Of a DNA stretch of 64,000 nt, positions 22,001 to 29,720 are shown one piece after another. The position numbers and the translations under genes are program-made. Where the stretch lies: assembly GCA_039024915.1 (NCBI GenBank), contig JBCCPK010000006.1, positions 186,001 through 250,000 of the forward strand. Direction: 5' to 3'. Below the pieces are notes generated by a model that saw only the letters and a list, made by a program, of their open reading frames with translations, was not told the origin of the DNA and made no database searches. Position 1 is the stretch's first letter, and each line of letters opens with the position of its first letter. This DNA is from Pseudomonadota bacterium. Lineage in GTDB: Bacteria > Pseudomonadota > Alphaproteobacteria > Rhizobiales > MH13.

Positions 22001-22559
22001 TGCCATGGCGGCCAAATTCCACATAAAGGCGACCCTCAAACGGCTGCCTTAGACAGGCCAAGCGCGCCGCTGCACGGTCGCGGTCATCGTTCCATAGCGC
22101 CTCCCCGATTGGCCCGAATGCTCCGCCGGTAAGGCAGATGATGCCCGCAGTATACCCGGGCAGATCATCTAGCTGGAGACACGGCCCCCGCTCCTCAACC
22201 CGTTCATAGGCCCGTGACGCCAAGTGCATGAGGTTCTCGAAACCATCACTCGATTGCGCCAGCAAAACCAGTCCGGGTGGCGGCTCCCTCCGCTTGGTCT
22301 GGCCAATGGCAACATCCTGTGGGCCGTCGTGGCCGTCAAACGTGACGCCAATCTGCAAGCCGATAATCGGCTGGATACCAGCTGCTGCCGCCTTCTCGGA
22401 GAACTCAAGCGCACCGAAAAGATTGTTGGTGTCCGCGATTCCCAAAGCTGGCTGCCGATCAGCCTTTGCCAGAGCGATCATCTTCGCGATGGGGAGCGCA
22501 CCCTCCAGTAGCGAGTAGGCGGAATGCGTGCGTAAATGGACAAAGGGAAGCTCAGACAT
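19023..22559 (-). CDS. dnaE: DNA polymerase III alpha subunit (DnaE1)
   Basis: Replicative polymerase catalytic subunit. About 1178 residues: an N-terminal PHP domain (FVHLRTHSAYSLLEGAL, with the family's metal-site-like residues), the C-family polymerase core with the catalytic PDFDIDFCQDRRDEVI and GRGSGAGSVV motifs, a helix-hairpin-helix region, and a C-terminal OB domain (GTVADGFERRTRDGRSMAIL). Length and N-terminus match DnaE1 rather than the shorter mutagenic DnaE2/ImuC. I chose the ATG giving MSELPF; a GTG four codons upstream is possible, and neither has a strong ribosome site. It lies downstream of an SOS promoter and micro-ORF (stop at 22678), so part of its transcription may be damage-inducible. 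A weak TTGGTG-N16-TAAAGT promoter-like pair lies between them. Confidence 0.95.
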   Translation of the reverse strand: MSELPFVHLRTHSAYSLLEGALPIAKMIALAKADRQPALGIADTNNLFGALEFSEKAAAAGIQPIIGLQIGVTFDGHDGPQDVAIGQTKRREPPPGLVLLAQSSDGFENLMHLASRAYERVEERGPCLQLDDLPGYTAGIICLTGGAFGPIGEALWNDDRDRAAARLACLRQPFEGRLYVEFGRHGMEREAATEADMLAIAYDNGLPIVATNESFFPDRDDYEAHDALLAIAEGRLVSEDDRRRLTPLHGFASQEEMRERFSDLPEAIENTARIAMRCASRPKTSEPLLPRFTAGDANDGASFQLAAEAQALRQMATEGLKARVETNELAPGHSQQTYEERLQIELSIIEGMEFPGYFLIVADFIQWAKRQGIPVGPGRGSGAGSVVAWALTITDLDPLRFGLLFERFLNPERISMPDFDIDFCQDRRDEVIGYVQERYGHDRVAQIITFGTLQARAVLRDVGRVLEMPYGQVDRLCKLVPANPADPYTLERALAEVEALRKAREEPIVAKLLDLSLRLEGLHRHASTHAAGVVIADRPLEHLVPTYREAGTAMPVTQYSMKWVEPAGLVKFDFLGLKTLTIIQETLALLSKRDVEINLDTLPLDDPAAYDLYTRADTVGVFQVESAGMRRTLLSLRPDRFEDIIALVALFRPGPMANIPRFAAVKHGQEEPDYMHPLLEPVLKETYGIIVYQEQVMEIARVLSGFSLGEADMLRRAMGKKIRAEMQKQKARFLKGAEEKGHDAALISDIFEKVAKFADYGFNKSHAAAYALVSYQTAYLKANYPTEFLAASMTYDMANTEKLADFRQDAIARDIVVHPPSINHGGPRFDVRDGGIDYALSAIKGVGEQVAQHIVDLRQEHGPFTSIEDFVARINPRLIGKRPLENLIAAGVFDRLHPSRAQLTASVDRILGEAARQHDDRAQGQGGLFGDAPTPARDLILTCNEWPLAERLQKELASLGFFFSAHPLDDYEQLLKRMRVQTHQEFIEMMRGAAAGKAVPGRDEASGGEADDRRGALHAARLAGTVADGFERRTRDGRSMAILKLTDHSGLFEVAVYEEDIESFRTMNKQGNNLFVHVAGRLNDGDIRLRATRLELLDELAVSTPQRLQVFVNSVEAITTLHKRLEPGSRGEVSVVISDRDAGQEIEMLLPGSFKVDPARASALRSLTAQGIEHAELI

Positions 22560-22677
22560 GCAGACAGTCACACAAGCTGGTCACAACTCAACGACCCGCA
22601 GCCGTTTCATCTCCACTTTATCGTGCCGATGCCAAGCACCAACCGCACAGCACCGCTTTAATGTATGTGTCCACAGC

Positions 22678-22752
22678 TCAGCCAATCAGGCTGATGCAGA
22701 TCATCATTGCAGCGACAACACACAGGGCACATCCGTCACGCAATACAAGCAT
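22678..22752 (-). CDS. SOS-controlled 24-residue hydrophobic micro-ORF
   Basis: ATG at 22752, stop at 22678, 24 codons. The peptide starts MLVLRDGC and continues as an uninterrupted hydrophobic stretch (ALCVVAAMMICISLIG) that could span a membrane once; Cys at 8, 11 and 19. A perfect GGAGG lies 5 bases before the ATG (22758-22762). Directly upstream is a TTGACG-N17-CATAGT promoter whose spacer and start region are covered by two LexA boxes, predicting a leader of about 22 bases. The product is unrecognised. By size, hydrophobicity and regulation it resembles SOS-induced small membrane proteins such as Caulobacter SidA, a 29-residue division inhibitor, but no sequence relation is claimed. It could also act as a leader peptide for dnaE, 118 bases downstream. 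Confidence 0.6.
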   Translation of the reverse strand: MLVLRDGCALCVVAAMMICISLIG

Positions 22753-22767
22753 CACAACCTCCAATAA

Positions 22768-22809
22768 GAACAATACAAGAACTATGTTCCTATTTTGTTC
22801 TGTCGTCAA
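22768..22809 (-). promoter_or_regulatory. SOS promoter with two opposed LexA boxes
   Basis: On the minus strand: -35 TTGACG (22809-22804), 17-base spacer, -10 CATAGT (22786-22781). One box, GAAC-N7-GAAC (minus-strand reading, 22800-22786), fills the spacer and touches the -10. The other, GTTC-N7-GTTC (22782-22768), covers the transcription start. These are the alphaproteobacterial LexA consensus in opposite orientations, separated by 3 bases. LexA binding at either would block the promoter. It points at the micro-ORF and dnaE; lolD ends upstream, so no other gene starts here. Confidence 0.85.
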
Positions 22810-22846
22810 GCCCCGTCGGAGTATCGGGCCGCGCGGGGGAAGCTGA

Positions 22847-23557
22847 TTACGCTGGCAGCGTCACAAGATCATCGCCAGGAACGATCTGCGCATCCTTCAA
22901 TGTGATGATACGGTCGGCTTTGGCGGCCAGCTGCATGTTATGCGTCGCGATTAGAGCGGCGACACCTGCTGCGCGCACAAGGGACAACAGCACCCTGAAG
23001 ACATGGTCAGAGGTTGTTGGGTCAAGGTTGCCGGTTGGCTCATCGGCCAGAAGCAGATCCGGAGCGTTTGCCATCGCGCGCGCAATGGCTACGCGCTGTT
23101 GCTCACCGCCCGAAAGCTCAGCAGGGCGGTGATCGGCTCGCTGCCCAATCTGCAAATACTCAAGAAGCTCCTGCGCGCGCTCGGCAGCCTCACCTCTGTC
23201 GAGGCCCGCAATCAGTTGCGGCATCATCACGTTCTCCCGCGCGTCAAACTCGGGAAGCAGATGATGAAACTGGTAGACAAAGCCGATTTGCCTGCCCCGC
23301 ATGGCACTAAGCTGGGCATCATCAAGGCCGCTGGTGCGCTGGCCCGATATGAAGACGTTACCGGTGTCGGGCCGGTCCAGCAGCCCACAAAGGTGCAGCA
23401 AGGTGGACTTACCGGCACCAGAAGGCGCAACAAGCGCCACCAGCTCGCCGGATTGCACGGTGAAGTCCACCCCTTCAAGGATCTCAAGGCGCCCCACCCC
23501 ACTCTGAAATCCGCGCGACACACTCGAAAGCTGGAGCCGCGGCTCACCTTCACTCAT
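22847..23557 (-). CDS. lolD: Lipoprotein-releasing ABC transporter ATPase (LolD)
   Basis: ATPase of the LolCDE-type machine that extracts outer-membrane lipoproteins from the inner membrane for transfer to LolA. The 236-residue protein has Walker [13 protein letters not shown], the ABC signature [14 protein letters not shown] and Walker [13 protein letters not shown]. The start [14 protein letters not shown] overlaps the lolC stop by 8 bases; the frame opens 25 codons further upstream inside lolC but that part lacks family character. Paired with a single lolC/E-type permease here, as common in alphaproteobacteria. Confidence 0.94.
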   Translation of the reverse strand: MSEGEPRLQLSSVSRGFQSGVGRLEILEGVDFTVQSGELVALVAPSGAGKSTLLHLCGLLDRPDTGNVFISGQRTSGLDDAQLSAMRGRQIGFVYQFHHLLPEFDARENVMMPQLIAGLDRGEAAERAQELLEYLQIGQRADHRPAELSGGEQQRVAIARAMANAPDLLLADEPTGNLDPTTSDHVFRVLLSLVRAAGVAALIATHNMQLAAKADRIITLKDAQIVPGDDLVTLPA

Positions 23558-24887
23558 AGCGAAGGGCCTCAACCGGATCGAGTCGCGCCGCGCGCCAGGC
23601 AGGATAAAGCGTTGCAAGCAGGGAGAGGACAAGAGCGATCAGCAGAATCGCAGTGGTCTCGACCGGATCCATATCCGCCGGCAGACGGGAGAGGTAATAC
23701 AGTTCAGGCGAGAAAAGCTCCGTGCGCGTCAAACTGGAGATCAGTTGCCGGATATTCTCTGCGTTGAGGCAGATGATGGTGCCGAGCACAAAGCCGCAAA
23801 CCGTGCCGACAAGGCCAATGCTGGCCCCCGTCATGACAAAGACCCGCAGGATCGCACCGCGAGACGCACCCATGGTGCGAAGAATGGCAATGTCGCGGCC
23901 CTTATCTTTGACCAGCATAATCATGCCTGAGACAACGTTGAGCGCCGCAACAAGAACGATCATCGTCAGGATCAGGAACATCACGTTGCGCTCAACCTCA
24001 AGCGCCGAGAAAAAGGTGAGATTGCGTTGGCGCCAGTCGATGGAAAAAACCGGACGATCAGCGGCATTTTCGATCTCGGCACGCAATTGCCCGATCGCGT
24101 CTGGGTCATCGACGTAAACATCGATACCCGACGCCGTCTCGCCCAAATTAAAGTATGCCTGCGCTTCAGAAAGTGGCATATAGACGAACACCAGATCGTA
24201 TTCGGACATGCCGATCTCGAAGATCGCTTGCACCTGGTACGCCTTGACGCGAGGCGTGACGCCGAAGGGCGTGACCGAACCGCGTGGCGTCACGATTGTG
24301 ACGCTGTCGCCGACGGTCACACCCAAGGTCGATGCGAGCCGTGAGCCGATCACAATGGTCTCTGCGGGCAAACCTTCAATGCCCCCAAAGCCGTCCAGCG
24401 TGCCCGACCTGATGGATTGAGACAGCGAAGGCAGCGCCCGAAGATCATCTTCGCTGACGCCGCGGACGATGACGCCGTTGCTGGCATTTGCACCCGACGC
24501 CAAGGCCTGACCTTCAACAAACGGCACCACAATCTGAACGCCATCAACCTCGGCCACTCGCTGCTGGACAGCGTCGAAATCATCTAGCGGACGATCGATC
24601 GCCTGCAGGACCAGATGGCCGTTGATGCCAAGGATCTTGTCGAGCAACTCCGCGCGAAAACCGTTCATCACCGCCATGACCACAATGAGCGTGGCAACGC
24701 CCAGCATGATGCCGACAAAGGAAAAGCCCGCAATGACCGATATGAAGGTCTCTTTGCGGCGCGCCCGCAGATAGCGCAGCGCGATCATTCGCTCGAACAA
24801 GCCAAAGGGTTGCGACGTGCGGATTTGGGGCTCAGCAGCACTTTGCGCGTCATAGCCAGCGGGGGAGGACGTAGTTTCAGTGGCCAA
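23550..24887 (-). CDS. lolC: Lipoprotein-releasing system permease (LolC/LolE family)
   Basis: Inner-membrane permease of the lipoprotein sorting ABC transporter. The 445 residues show the MacB/LolC layout: one N-terminal transmembrane helix ([33 protein letters not shown] region, about 46-78), a periplasmic domain, then three C-terminal helices. The first codon is TTG with GGAG 8 bases upstream; the nearby ATG at 24900 is out of frame. A later start near [13 protein letters not shown] (residue 34) is possible but would remove the N-terminal cytoplasmic tail seen in relatives. Overlaps lolD; proS lies 144 bp upstream. Confidence 0.93.
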   Translation of the reverse strand: MATETTSSPAGYDAQSAAEPQIRTSQPFGLFERMIALRYLRARRKETFISVIAGFSFVGIMLGVATLIVVMAVMNGFRAELLDKILGINGHLVLQAIDRPLDDFDAVQQRVAEVDGVQIVVPFVEGQALASGANASNGVIVRGVSEDDLRALPSLSQSIRSGTLDGFGGIEGLPAETIVIGSRLASTLGVTVGDSVTIVTPRGSVTPFGVTPRVKAYQVQAIFEIGMSEYDLVFVYMPLSEAQAYFNLGETASGIDVYVDDPDAIGQLRAEIENAADRPVFSIDWRQRNLTFFSALEVERNVMFLILTMIVLVAALNVVSGMIMLVKDKGRDIAILRTMGASRGAILRVFVMTGASIGLVGTVCGFVLGTIICLNAENIRQLISSLTRTELFSPELYYLSRLPADMDPVETTAILLIALVLSLLATLYPAWRAARLDPVEALRYE

Positions 24888-25031
24888 GAAGTGGCTCCAT
24901 TGCCGAGCTTGTCGCGGGTTTAGAACGTAGTCTGTGCCATGATTCGGCGCTGCGATTCGAGGTCGCTAAACGCGGCAGCGTGGACGCCTATCGAAGAAAA
25001 GCTTGGCCGAATTGCGGTAGGCGCCCTGCGT

Positions 25032-26354
25032 CTACGGACTACGAAGTGCTGAAACCGCGTTGTCCAGTGGTACCATTTGCCGGGCACCGGTCGCGCGGTC
25101 TTTGATCTCCACCGAACCGTCAGCAAGGCTTTTGGGCCCGACGATCACTTGCTTGGGCAGCCCGATCAGGTCCATCTGCGCAAACTTCGCCCCGCCGCGT
25201 GCGTCGGTATCATCATATAGCACATCGATTCCGGCCGATGTCATCTCCCGATACAGCGTTGAACATGCGTCATCGCAGGCGTCGTCCCCCGCCCGCATGT
25301 TGATCAGCCCCACATCAAACGGCGCGATGGCTTCCGGCCAGACTATCCCCGCATCGTCGTGCGAGGCTTCGATCACCGCAGGCACCAGCCGGGTTGGGCC
25401 GATCCCGTAAGAGCCCATATGCACCGGCACGTCCTGTCCGCCCGGGCCGGTCACAACCGCCTTCATCGGCTCGGAATATTTGGTTCCAAAATAGAAGATG
25501 TGGCCAACTTCGATTCCGCGCGCCGCGATCCGACGCTCTTCGGGAACCTGCTCATGAAAAGCAGCGTCATCGTGCTTCTCTTCAGTGGCTGCGTAGCCGC
25601 TCGTAAACTGCTGCACCAAATTCGAAAGATCACCATCGAAGTTCACATCTGCCGGTGGAATGGGGAGATCAAGCAGGGCCTTGTCGCAGAAAACGGCGCT
25701 TTCGCCCGTGTCGGCCAGAATGATGAACTCGTGGCTGAGATCACCGCCAATTGGACCCGTGTCAGCAACCATGGGAATGCTCTTAAGGCCCAGACGGTCG
25801 AAGGTGCGCAGATAGGCTATAAACATCCGGTAGTATGCGGCGCGCGCAGCATCTGCGTCTAGGTCAAACGAATAGGCATCTTTCATCAGGAACTCGCGCG
25901 ACCGCATTGTCCCAAAACGAGGGCGAACTTCATCGCGAAACTTCCACTGGATGTGGTAGAGATTGAGCGGTAGGTCCTTGTATGACCGCACGGCCGAGCG
26001 GAAAATTGCGGTGACCATCTCCTCGTTTGTCGGGCCATACAGCATGGGCCGATCATGACGGTCGGTGACGCGCAGCATCTCCTGGCCGTAATCGTCATAG
26101 CGGCCGGATTCCTGCCACAGGTTGGCGGGTTGCAAGGTCGGCATCAGGATTTCCTGCGCGCCAGCGCGGTCCTGTTCTTCGCGCACAACACCGCAGATCC
26201 TGTCGAGCACGCGCTTGCCGAGCGGCAGCCATGAATAAATGCCTGCTGCCTCTTGCCGGATGAGGCCTGCACGCAGCATCAACCGATGGGACACGATCTC
26301 CGCTTCGCGCGGTGTTTCTTTCAAGGTGGGCAGGAAGTAACGCGACAGGCGCAT
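25032..26354 (-). CDS. proS: Proline--tRNA ligase (ProS), short alphaproteobacterial type
   Basis: Class II synthetase charging tRNA-Pro. The protein begins [30 protein letters not shown]-type sequence and contains motif 2 ([26 protein letters not shown]) and motif 3 ([21 protein letters not shown]), followed by the anticodon-binding domain. At 440 residues it is about 130 shorter than E. coli ProS because the insertion (editing) domain between motifs 2 and 3 is absent, the normal form in Hyphomicrobiales; such cells rely on free-standing editing proteins. A GAGG lies 9 bases before the chosen ATG. Confidence 0.96.
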   Translation of the reverse strand: MRLSRYFLPTLKETPREAEIVSHRLMLRAGLIRQEAAGIYSWLPLGKRVLDRICGVVREEQDRAGAQEILMPTLQPANLWQESGRYDDYGQEMLRVTDRHDRPMLYGPTNEEMVTAIFRSAVRSYKDLPLNLYHIQWKFRDEVRPRFGTMRSREFLMKDAYSFDLDADAARAAYYRMFIAYLRTFDRLGLKSIPMVADTGPIGGDLSHEFIILADTGESAVFCDKALLDLPIPPADVNFDGDLSNLVQQFTSGYAATEEKHDDAAFHEQVPEERRIAARGIEVGHIFYFGTKYSEPMKAVVTGPGGQDVPVHMGSYGIGPTRLVPAVIEASHDDAGIVWPEAIAPFDVGLINMRAGDDACDDACSTLYREMTSAGIDVLYDDTDARGGAKFAQMDLIGLPKQVIVGPKSLADGSVEIKDRATGARQMVPLDNAVSALRSP

Positions 26355-26481
26355 ACGAAAGCCTCGCTTCAACGGGGAAGGTTTTGGCGCTGCGCGCCGA
26401 TCAAGGGGCGCTTGTGACGATTTGAGCCGCGATTAGCAAGCAGGGCTTCGTCCACCGAGCATCAAATCTGACGTTGCTAAC

Positions 26482-26823
26482 CTAGCAGTCTGGCAAGACG
26501 CGTTGGGGAACGATTGGTGTCACGCCCGTCGTGAAGCGGCGCGGAGCTGTTCGGACAGCGCGTTGGGTGCCAGCTGGCCGTGAGGTTTCGGCTCCGATAA
26601 TGGCGGACCCGGTCCAAGTGTTCGGTGTTTGGGCCGGTAGCCGCAGCGGTCGCGCTCTGTGGGTCGCATGCGGTACAACTACGGCCCGCGTGCTGGGCGA
26701 GCTGCCGTAGCAGTTTCTTTGAAATTCCAGATGGTGCCTGTTGCTAACCGACTGTGCTGCGACGTCGTCGACCATCATCGGCAAGGCAATCGCAACCGCT
26801 AAAAGAGATAAAGAGAGACGCAT
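26482..26823 (-). CDS. Small secreted protein of unknown function
   Basis: 113 residues starting MRLSLSLLAVAIALPMMVDD, a convincing signal peptide with likely cleavage after the VAAQS region near residue 24. The mature part is basic, rich in Arg, Thr and Pro, has two Cys (near residue 38 and at the C-terminus) and no domain I recognise. The ribosome site is weak (GGTGATC about 7 bases upstream). It stands alone in an 880-bp space between proS and the DUF1467 gene, with the 28-bp motif at 27039 about 215 bases upstream. It may be real because of the signal peptide, but a chance frame is not excluded. Confidence 0.5.
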   Translation of the reverse strand: MRLSLSLLAVAIALPMMVDDVAAQSVSNRHHLEFQRNCYGSSPSTRAVVVPHATHRARPLRLPAQTPNTWTGSAIIGAETSRPAGTQRAVRTAPRRFTTGVTPIVPQRVLPDC

Positions 26824-27038
26824 TTTTGATCACCATTCCATCGTTTTCCGCCTGTCGTCCGGCGCGCCATCGCCGGCATCATGTCACCGCGACGCAAGCG
26901 GTTATTTTTGCGCGCGGCAAGAATAGACACGCAAGCGCAAATCCTTGATTTGGTTGATAATAGCATCGCATTTCGACCAATGCACACCGGGTGCACGATT
27001 TGTGCGGTGCAGCACATTTTTTACGTGACACCGAACGG
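26824..27038. other. Intergenic stretch upstream of the small secreted protein
   Basis: No gene seen. It contains repeated GTGCACC/TGCACACC-like words around 26983-27015 that can form small hairpins, and probably the promoter of the leftward gene at 26482-26823. Confidence 0.4.
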
Positions 27039-27066
27039 TAAAAACGCCTACATACTGCGCATAAGC
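27039..27066. repeat. 28-bp intergenic motif, copy 1
   Basis: Shares 23 of 28 bases with 58053-58080. Core GCCTAC-R-TA-Y-TGCGCAT, preceded by TAAAAA and followed by two variable bases and GC; all but the last two differences are transitions. Both copies are intergenic. It lies just upstream of the likely small RNA at 27068-27170. Role unknown: regulator site or promoter element. Confidence 0.6.
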
Positions 27067-27067
27067 G

Positions 27068-27170
27068 ATGACAAATCGCACAAATAAAAGCCAGTGGCTC
27101 AAGTCTCGGGGGGAGACGCGGGGTTATTTGGATTTGACTGAGGCAGGGTTTTCCCTGCCTCTTTCTTTTT
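27068..27170 (+). ncRNA. Candidate small RNA ending at a strong terminator
   Basis: No protein gene on the plus strand explains the strong intrinsic terminator at 27140-27170, so a short transcript of about 70-110 bases is likely. It would carry a second hairpin GTCTC-GGGGG-GAGAC (about 27103-27117), exposing a G-rich loop. The 28-bp motif at 27039-27066 lies at the expected promoter distance. The 5' end is inferred. I do not recognise the family; 6S, SRP and tmRNA features are absent. Confidence 0.45.
27140..27170 (+). terminator. Strong intrinsic terminator, plus strand
   Basis: Perfect 9-bp stem GAGGCAGGG / CCCTGCCTC with a TTTT loop, followed by TTTCTTTTT. Textbook Rho-independent terminator with no annotated plus-strand gene before it. 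Confidence 0.88.
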
Positions 27171-27236
27171 GTCCAATTGCAATATTCAATCGATCTCTGA
27201 AAATTTAGTGATATCTGATTGATATTACTTTATTAT

Positions 27237-27509
27237 TTATCGTGGAATGCTGACATCTGGCAGCGGTATTTCCAAAATCGATAAACCGGAATGTGCCAAA
27301 AGCCAGTAGATCGCTGCAAAAACGATGCTGGCAACGATCGTGTTGCGCACAATGATGCGCGGAATCGAAAGGTGCGACGGCGCGCTCGCAGGAGCGCCTG
27401 GCACGACGTCGCCGGCCTCTTCCTGGGTACGGACGCCGAAAGGCAAGACCGCAAATAGCGTGATCCACCACACCACGAAATAGATGGCGAGTGCGCTGCC
27501 AAGGCTCAT
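27237..27509 (-). CDS. DUF1467 family small membrane protein
   Basis: 90 residues with two transmembrane segments: one at the N-terminus (SLGSALAIYFVVWWITLFAVLPFG) and one near the C-terminus (TIVASIVFAAIYWLLAHSGL), joined by a short loop with VRTQEEAGDVVPGAPASAP, typical of DUF1467. Function unknown. GGAGG 6 bases before the ATG at 27509 supports this start over one 19 codons upstream. It follows the methylmalonyl-CoA epimerase gene and precedes proS, the usual order in Hyphomicrobiales. Confidence 0.88.
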   Translation of the reverse strand: MSLGSALAIYFVVWWITLFAVLPFGVRTQEEAGDVVPGAPASAPSHLSIPRIIVRNTIVASIVFAAIYWLLAHSGLSILEIPLPDVSIPR

Positions 27510-27594
27510 GAGCGTCCTCCGCTCTTCCCATTTGATCGCATTGTGAGAAGTGTGCGCTGGCCGCACACTGCATGACTACGCATGCGCGCCACGA

Positions 27595-27999
27595 CTAGAC
27601 TTGTTCGAGCTCAATGAGTGTCCCGTTGAAATCTTTTGGATGGAGGAACAGCACCGGCTTGCCATGAGCGCCTATCTTGGGTTCGCCCGTCCCAAGCACA
27701 CGCGCGCCCTCCGATTTGAGCTTGTCACGTGCCATGAGAATGTCGTCCACTTCAAAACACACGTGGTGGATGCCGCCAGCCGGGCTGCGATCAAGGAAGG
27801 CTTGAATGGGGGAACCCTCACCAAGCGGCTCGAGCAATTCGACCTTCGTGTTGGGCAGTTCGACAAACACGACCGTCACGCCGTGGTCAGGTTCGGCTTG
27901 CGGTTCGGAAACCGTGGCCCCAAGCTGATCGCGGTAAAGAGCGGTAGAGGCTTCAAGGTCCGGTACAGCTATGGCGACGTGGTTCAACCGTCCAATCAT
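27595..27999 (-). CDS. mce: Methylmalonyl-CoA epimerase
   Basis: Interconverts (R)- and (S)-methylmalonyl-CoA in propionate and branched-chain catabolism, feeding succinyl-CoA. The 134-residue protein is a vicinal-oxygen-chelate (glyoxalase) fold: IGRLNHVAIAVPDLEAS at the N-terminus with metal ligand H7, then GIHHVCFEVDD with H79, and a final IELEQ with E130. The start overlaps the RNase J stop by 4 bases, so the two are translationally coupled. The mutase itself is not in this window. Confidence 0.93.
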   Translation of the reverse strand: MIGRLNHVAIAVPDLEASTALYRDQLGATVSEPQAEPDHGVTVVFVELPNTKVELLEPLGEGSPIQAFLDRSPAGGIHHVCFEVDDILMARDKLKSEGARVLGTGEPKIGAHGKPVLFLHPKDFNGTLIELEQV

Positions 28000-29678
28000 G
28001 ATGTTGCATCCTTATCGATGAGAAGCGCATGGACGTGGCAAACCGGTCGCTTGCCCCAGACATCGCGCACCCTGTTGCGGACAGCCTTGCGCAAGCTGTC
28101 GGCAGTCGCGTCAGCATCCCGCCGTCGCGGCATGGGCAGAGAGCGCAGCGCCTCGCTTGTGGCGTTCAAAACGAACTCATCTGCATCGAGGCCATCAAGC
28201 TGGTCGGGCAAGCCGTCCACGATCACCTCAATGTCCGACACCAGCTTGCCGCCGCCGGACAAACCAAGCCCGATTGTAATGACCCCGACCTCCGCTAACG
28301 AACGCCGTTCAAACACACCGCTTTTAGCCGGCGGCATGACCAGATCGCCGTCTTTAACGTAGATACTCGACTCGATCCCGCCGGTTATCTCAGCACCGTT
28401 GGCGCGTATCTCCAAAATATCGCCATCGTTTACAATGACGGCACCGCACCCATTGTCTCTTGCAAGCTCAGCGTGGGCAGCAAGGTGCCGCGCTTCTCCG
28501 TGAACCGGAACCACAGTCGTGGGCTTGAGGGCTTCATAAAGCTGGATCAGCTCACCACGTCTGGGGTGGCCTGATACGTGGATGGGCGCGTCCGCATCTG
28601 TGATCAGATTGATGCCGGTCGCAGCCAGCTTGTTCATGATCCGCAGCACACCGCGCTCGTTGCCTGGAATGATACGTGATGAAAACACGACCGTGTCACC
28701 ACGTGAAAGCGACAGATGCGGATGGTCGAATTCAGCGATCCGCGAAAGAGCCGCGCGCTCTTCACCTTGGGAACCAGTCAACAACACCATAACGTCTTTG
28801 CGCGGAATGCGGTCAAACCCGCGCATATCTTCGATCTCAGGTGGATCTGTCAGCAGCCCAAGATCGAGCCCCACCCCGATAACGCGCTGCAACGCCCTGC
28901 CCGCCAGAATGACGGTTCGGCCAGCATCGCGCGCTGCGTCCAGGATAGATTTGATACGCGCCATGTTGGACGAAAACAGCGTGACGCACACTCGCTGCTC
29001 CGCCTCGCTGATAACCCGCGCCAGCGCCTTGCCAACCTGCGCTTCGGTTGGGCTTTCACCATCGCGCATAGCGTTCGTCGAATCCGACATCACCGCGTCG
29101 ATCGGACCAGAGTCGCGCCAGGCCTTGAAGTCTTCAAGCGAGGTTGGCGCGCCGATGACTGGGTCCGCATCAAGCTTCCAATCGCCGGTGTGCACCACCC
29201 GCCGTTCACCCGCTTCAATAAGCAGCGAGTGGCTTTCGGGGATCGAATGGGAGACGGGGGCAGCTGTGACCGTGAATGGCCCTATTGAGAAGGGCGAATG
29301 CAAGCCGAAATGACGAAATTCAATCGCCTTGAGAACGGGGTTGGAACTGTTCTTCGCTTCAAGCAGCGCTTCGGCAAACGGCGAGACGTAGACCGGCGCC
29401 TGCAACTGCGGCCAGAGGGTCAAAAGCGCACCGATATGATCCTCATGAGCGTGAGTGATGATGATTGCGTCTAAAGACCTGCGCCGTTCTTCGATGTAGC
29501 TGATATCAGCGGTTAAAAGGTCGATGCCTGGCAGATCAGGGCCGGCGAAGCTCACTCCGCAATCGATCATGATGAACCGCCGGTCGCGCCCTACGCCGTA
29601 ACTGTAAAGCGCAAGGTTCATCCCGATCTCACCGACGCCGCCGAGCGGCATGAATGTCAGGGTCGGATCGCTGGCCAT
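27996..29678 (-). CDS. rnj: Ribonuclease J
   Basis: Metallo-beta-lactamase-fold nuclease with 5'-3' exonuclease and endonuclease activity, involved in rRNA maturation and mRNA decay; in alphaproteobacteria it coexists with RNase E. The 560-residue protein has the zinc motif HAHEDHIGA (H76, H78, D80, H81), the ligand segment VVHTGDWKLD, the beta-CASP motifs GSQGEERAALSRIA and HVSGHPRRGELIQLYEAL, and a C-terminal domain. AGGAGG lies 5 bases before the ATG. Sits between birA and mce in the tail of the nuo operon. Confidence 0.95.
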   Translation of the reverse strand: MASDPTLTFMPLGGVGEIGMNLALYSYGVGRDRRFIMIDCGVSFAGPDLPGIDLLTADISYIEERRRSLDAIIITHAHEDHIGALLTLWPQLQAPVYVSPFAEALLEAKNSSNPVLKAIEFRHFGLHSPFSIGPFTVTAAPVSHSIPESHSLLIEAGERRVVHTGDWKLDADPVIGAPTSLEDFKAWRDSGPIDAVMSDSTNAMRDGESPTEAQVGKALARVISEAEQRVCVTLFSSNMARIKSILDAARDAGRTVILAGRALQRVIGVGLDLGLLTDPPEIEDMRGFDRIPRKDVMVLLTGSQGEERAALSRIAEFDHPHLSLSRGDTVVFSSRIIPGNERGVLRIMNKLAATGINLITDADAPIHVSGHPRRGELIQLYEALKPTTVVPVHGEARHLAAHAELARDNGCGAVIVNDGDILEIRANGAEITGGIESSIYVKDGDLVMPPAKSGVFERRSLAEVGVITIGLGLSGGGKLVSDIEVIVDGLPDQLDGLDADEFVLNATSEALRSLPMPRRRDADATADSLRKAVRNRVRDVWGKRPVCHVHALLIDKDATS

Positions 29679-29720
29679 GTGGCCTCCTGTTTATCGGGCG
29701 TTATCAGCAAGCTCGGCGCG

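Noticed and set aside
27068-27208. 46-codon plus-strand frame starting MTNRTNKSQWLKSRGET
   Set aside because: It lacks a ribosome site and would run straight through the strong terminator at 27140-27170, so an RNA gene explains the region better.
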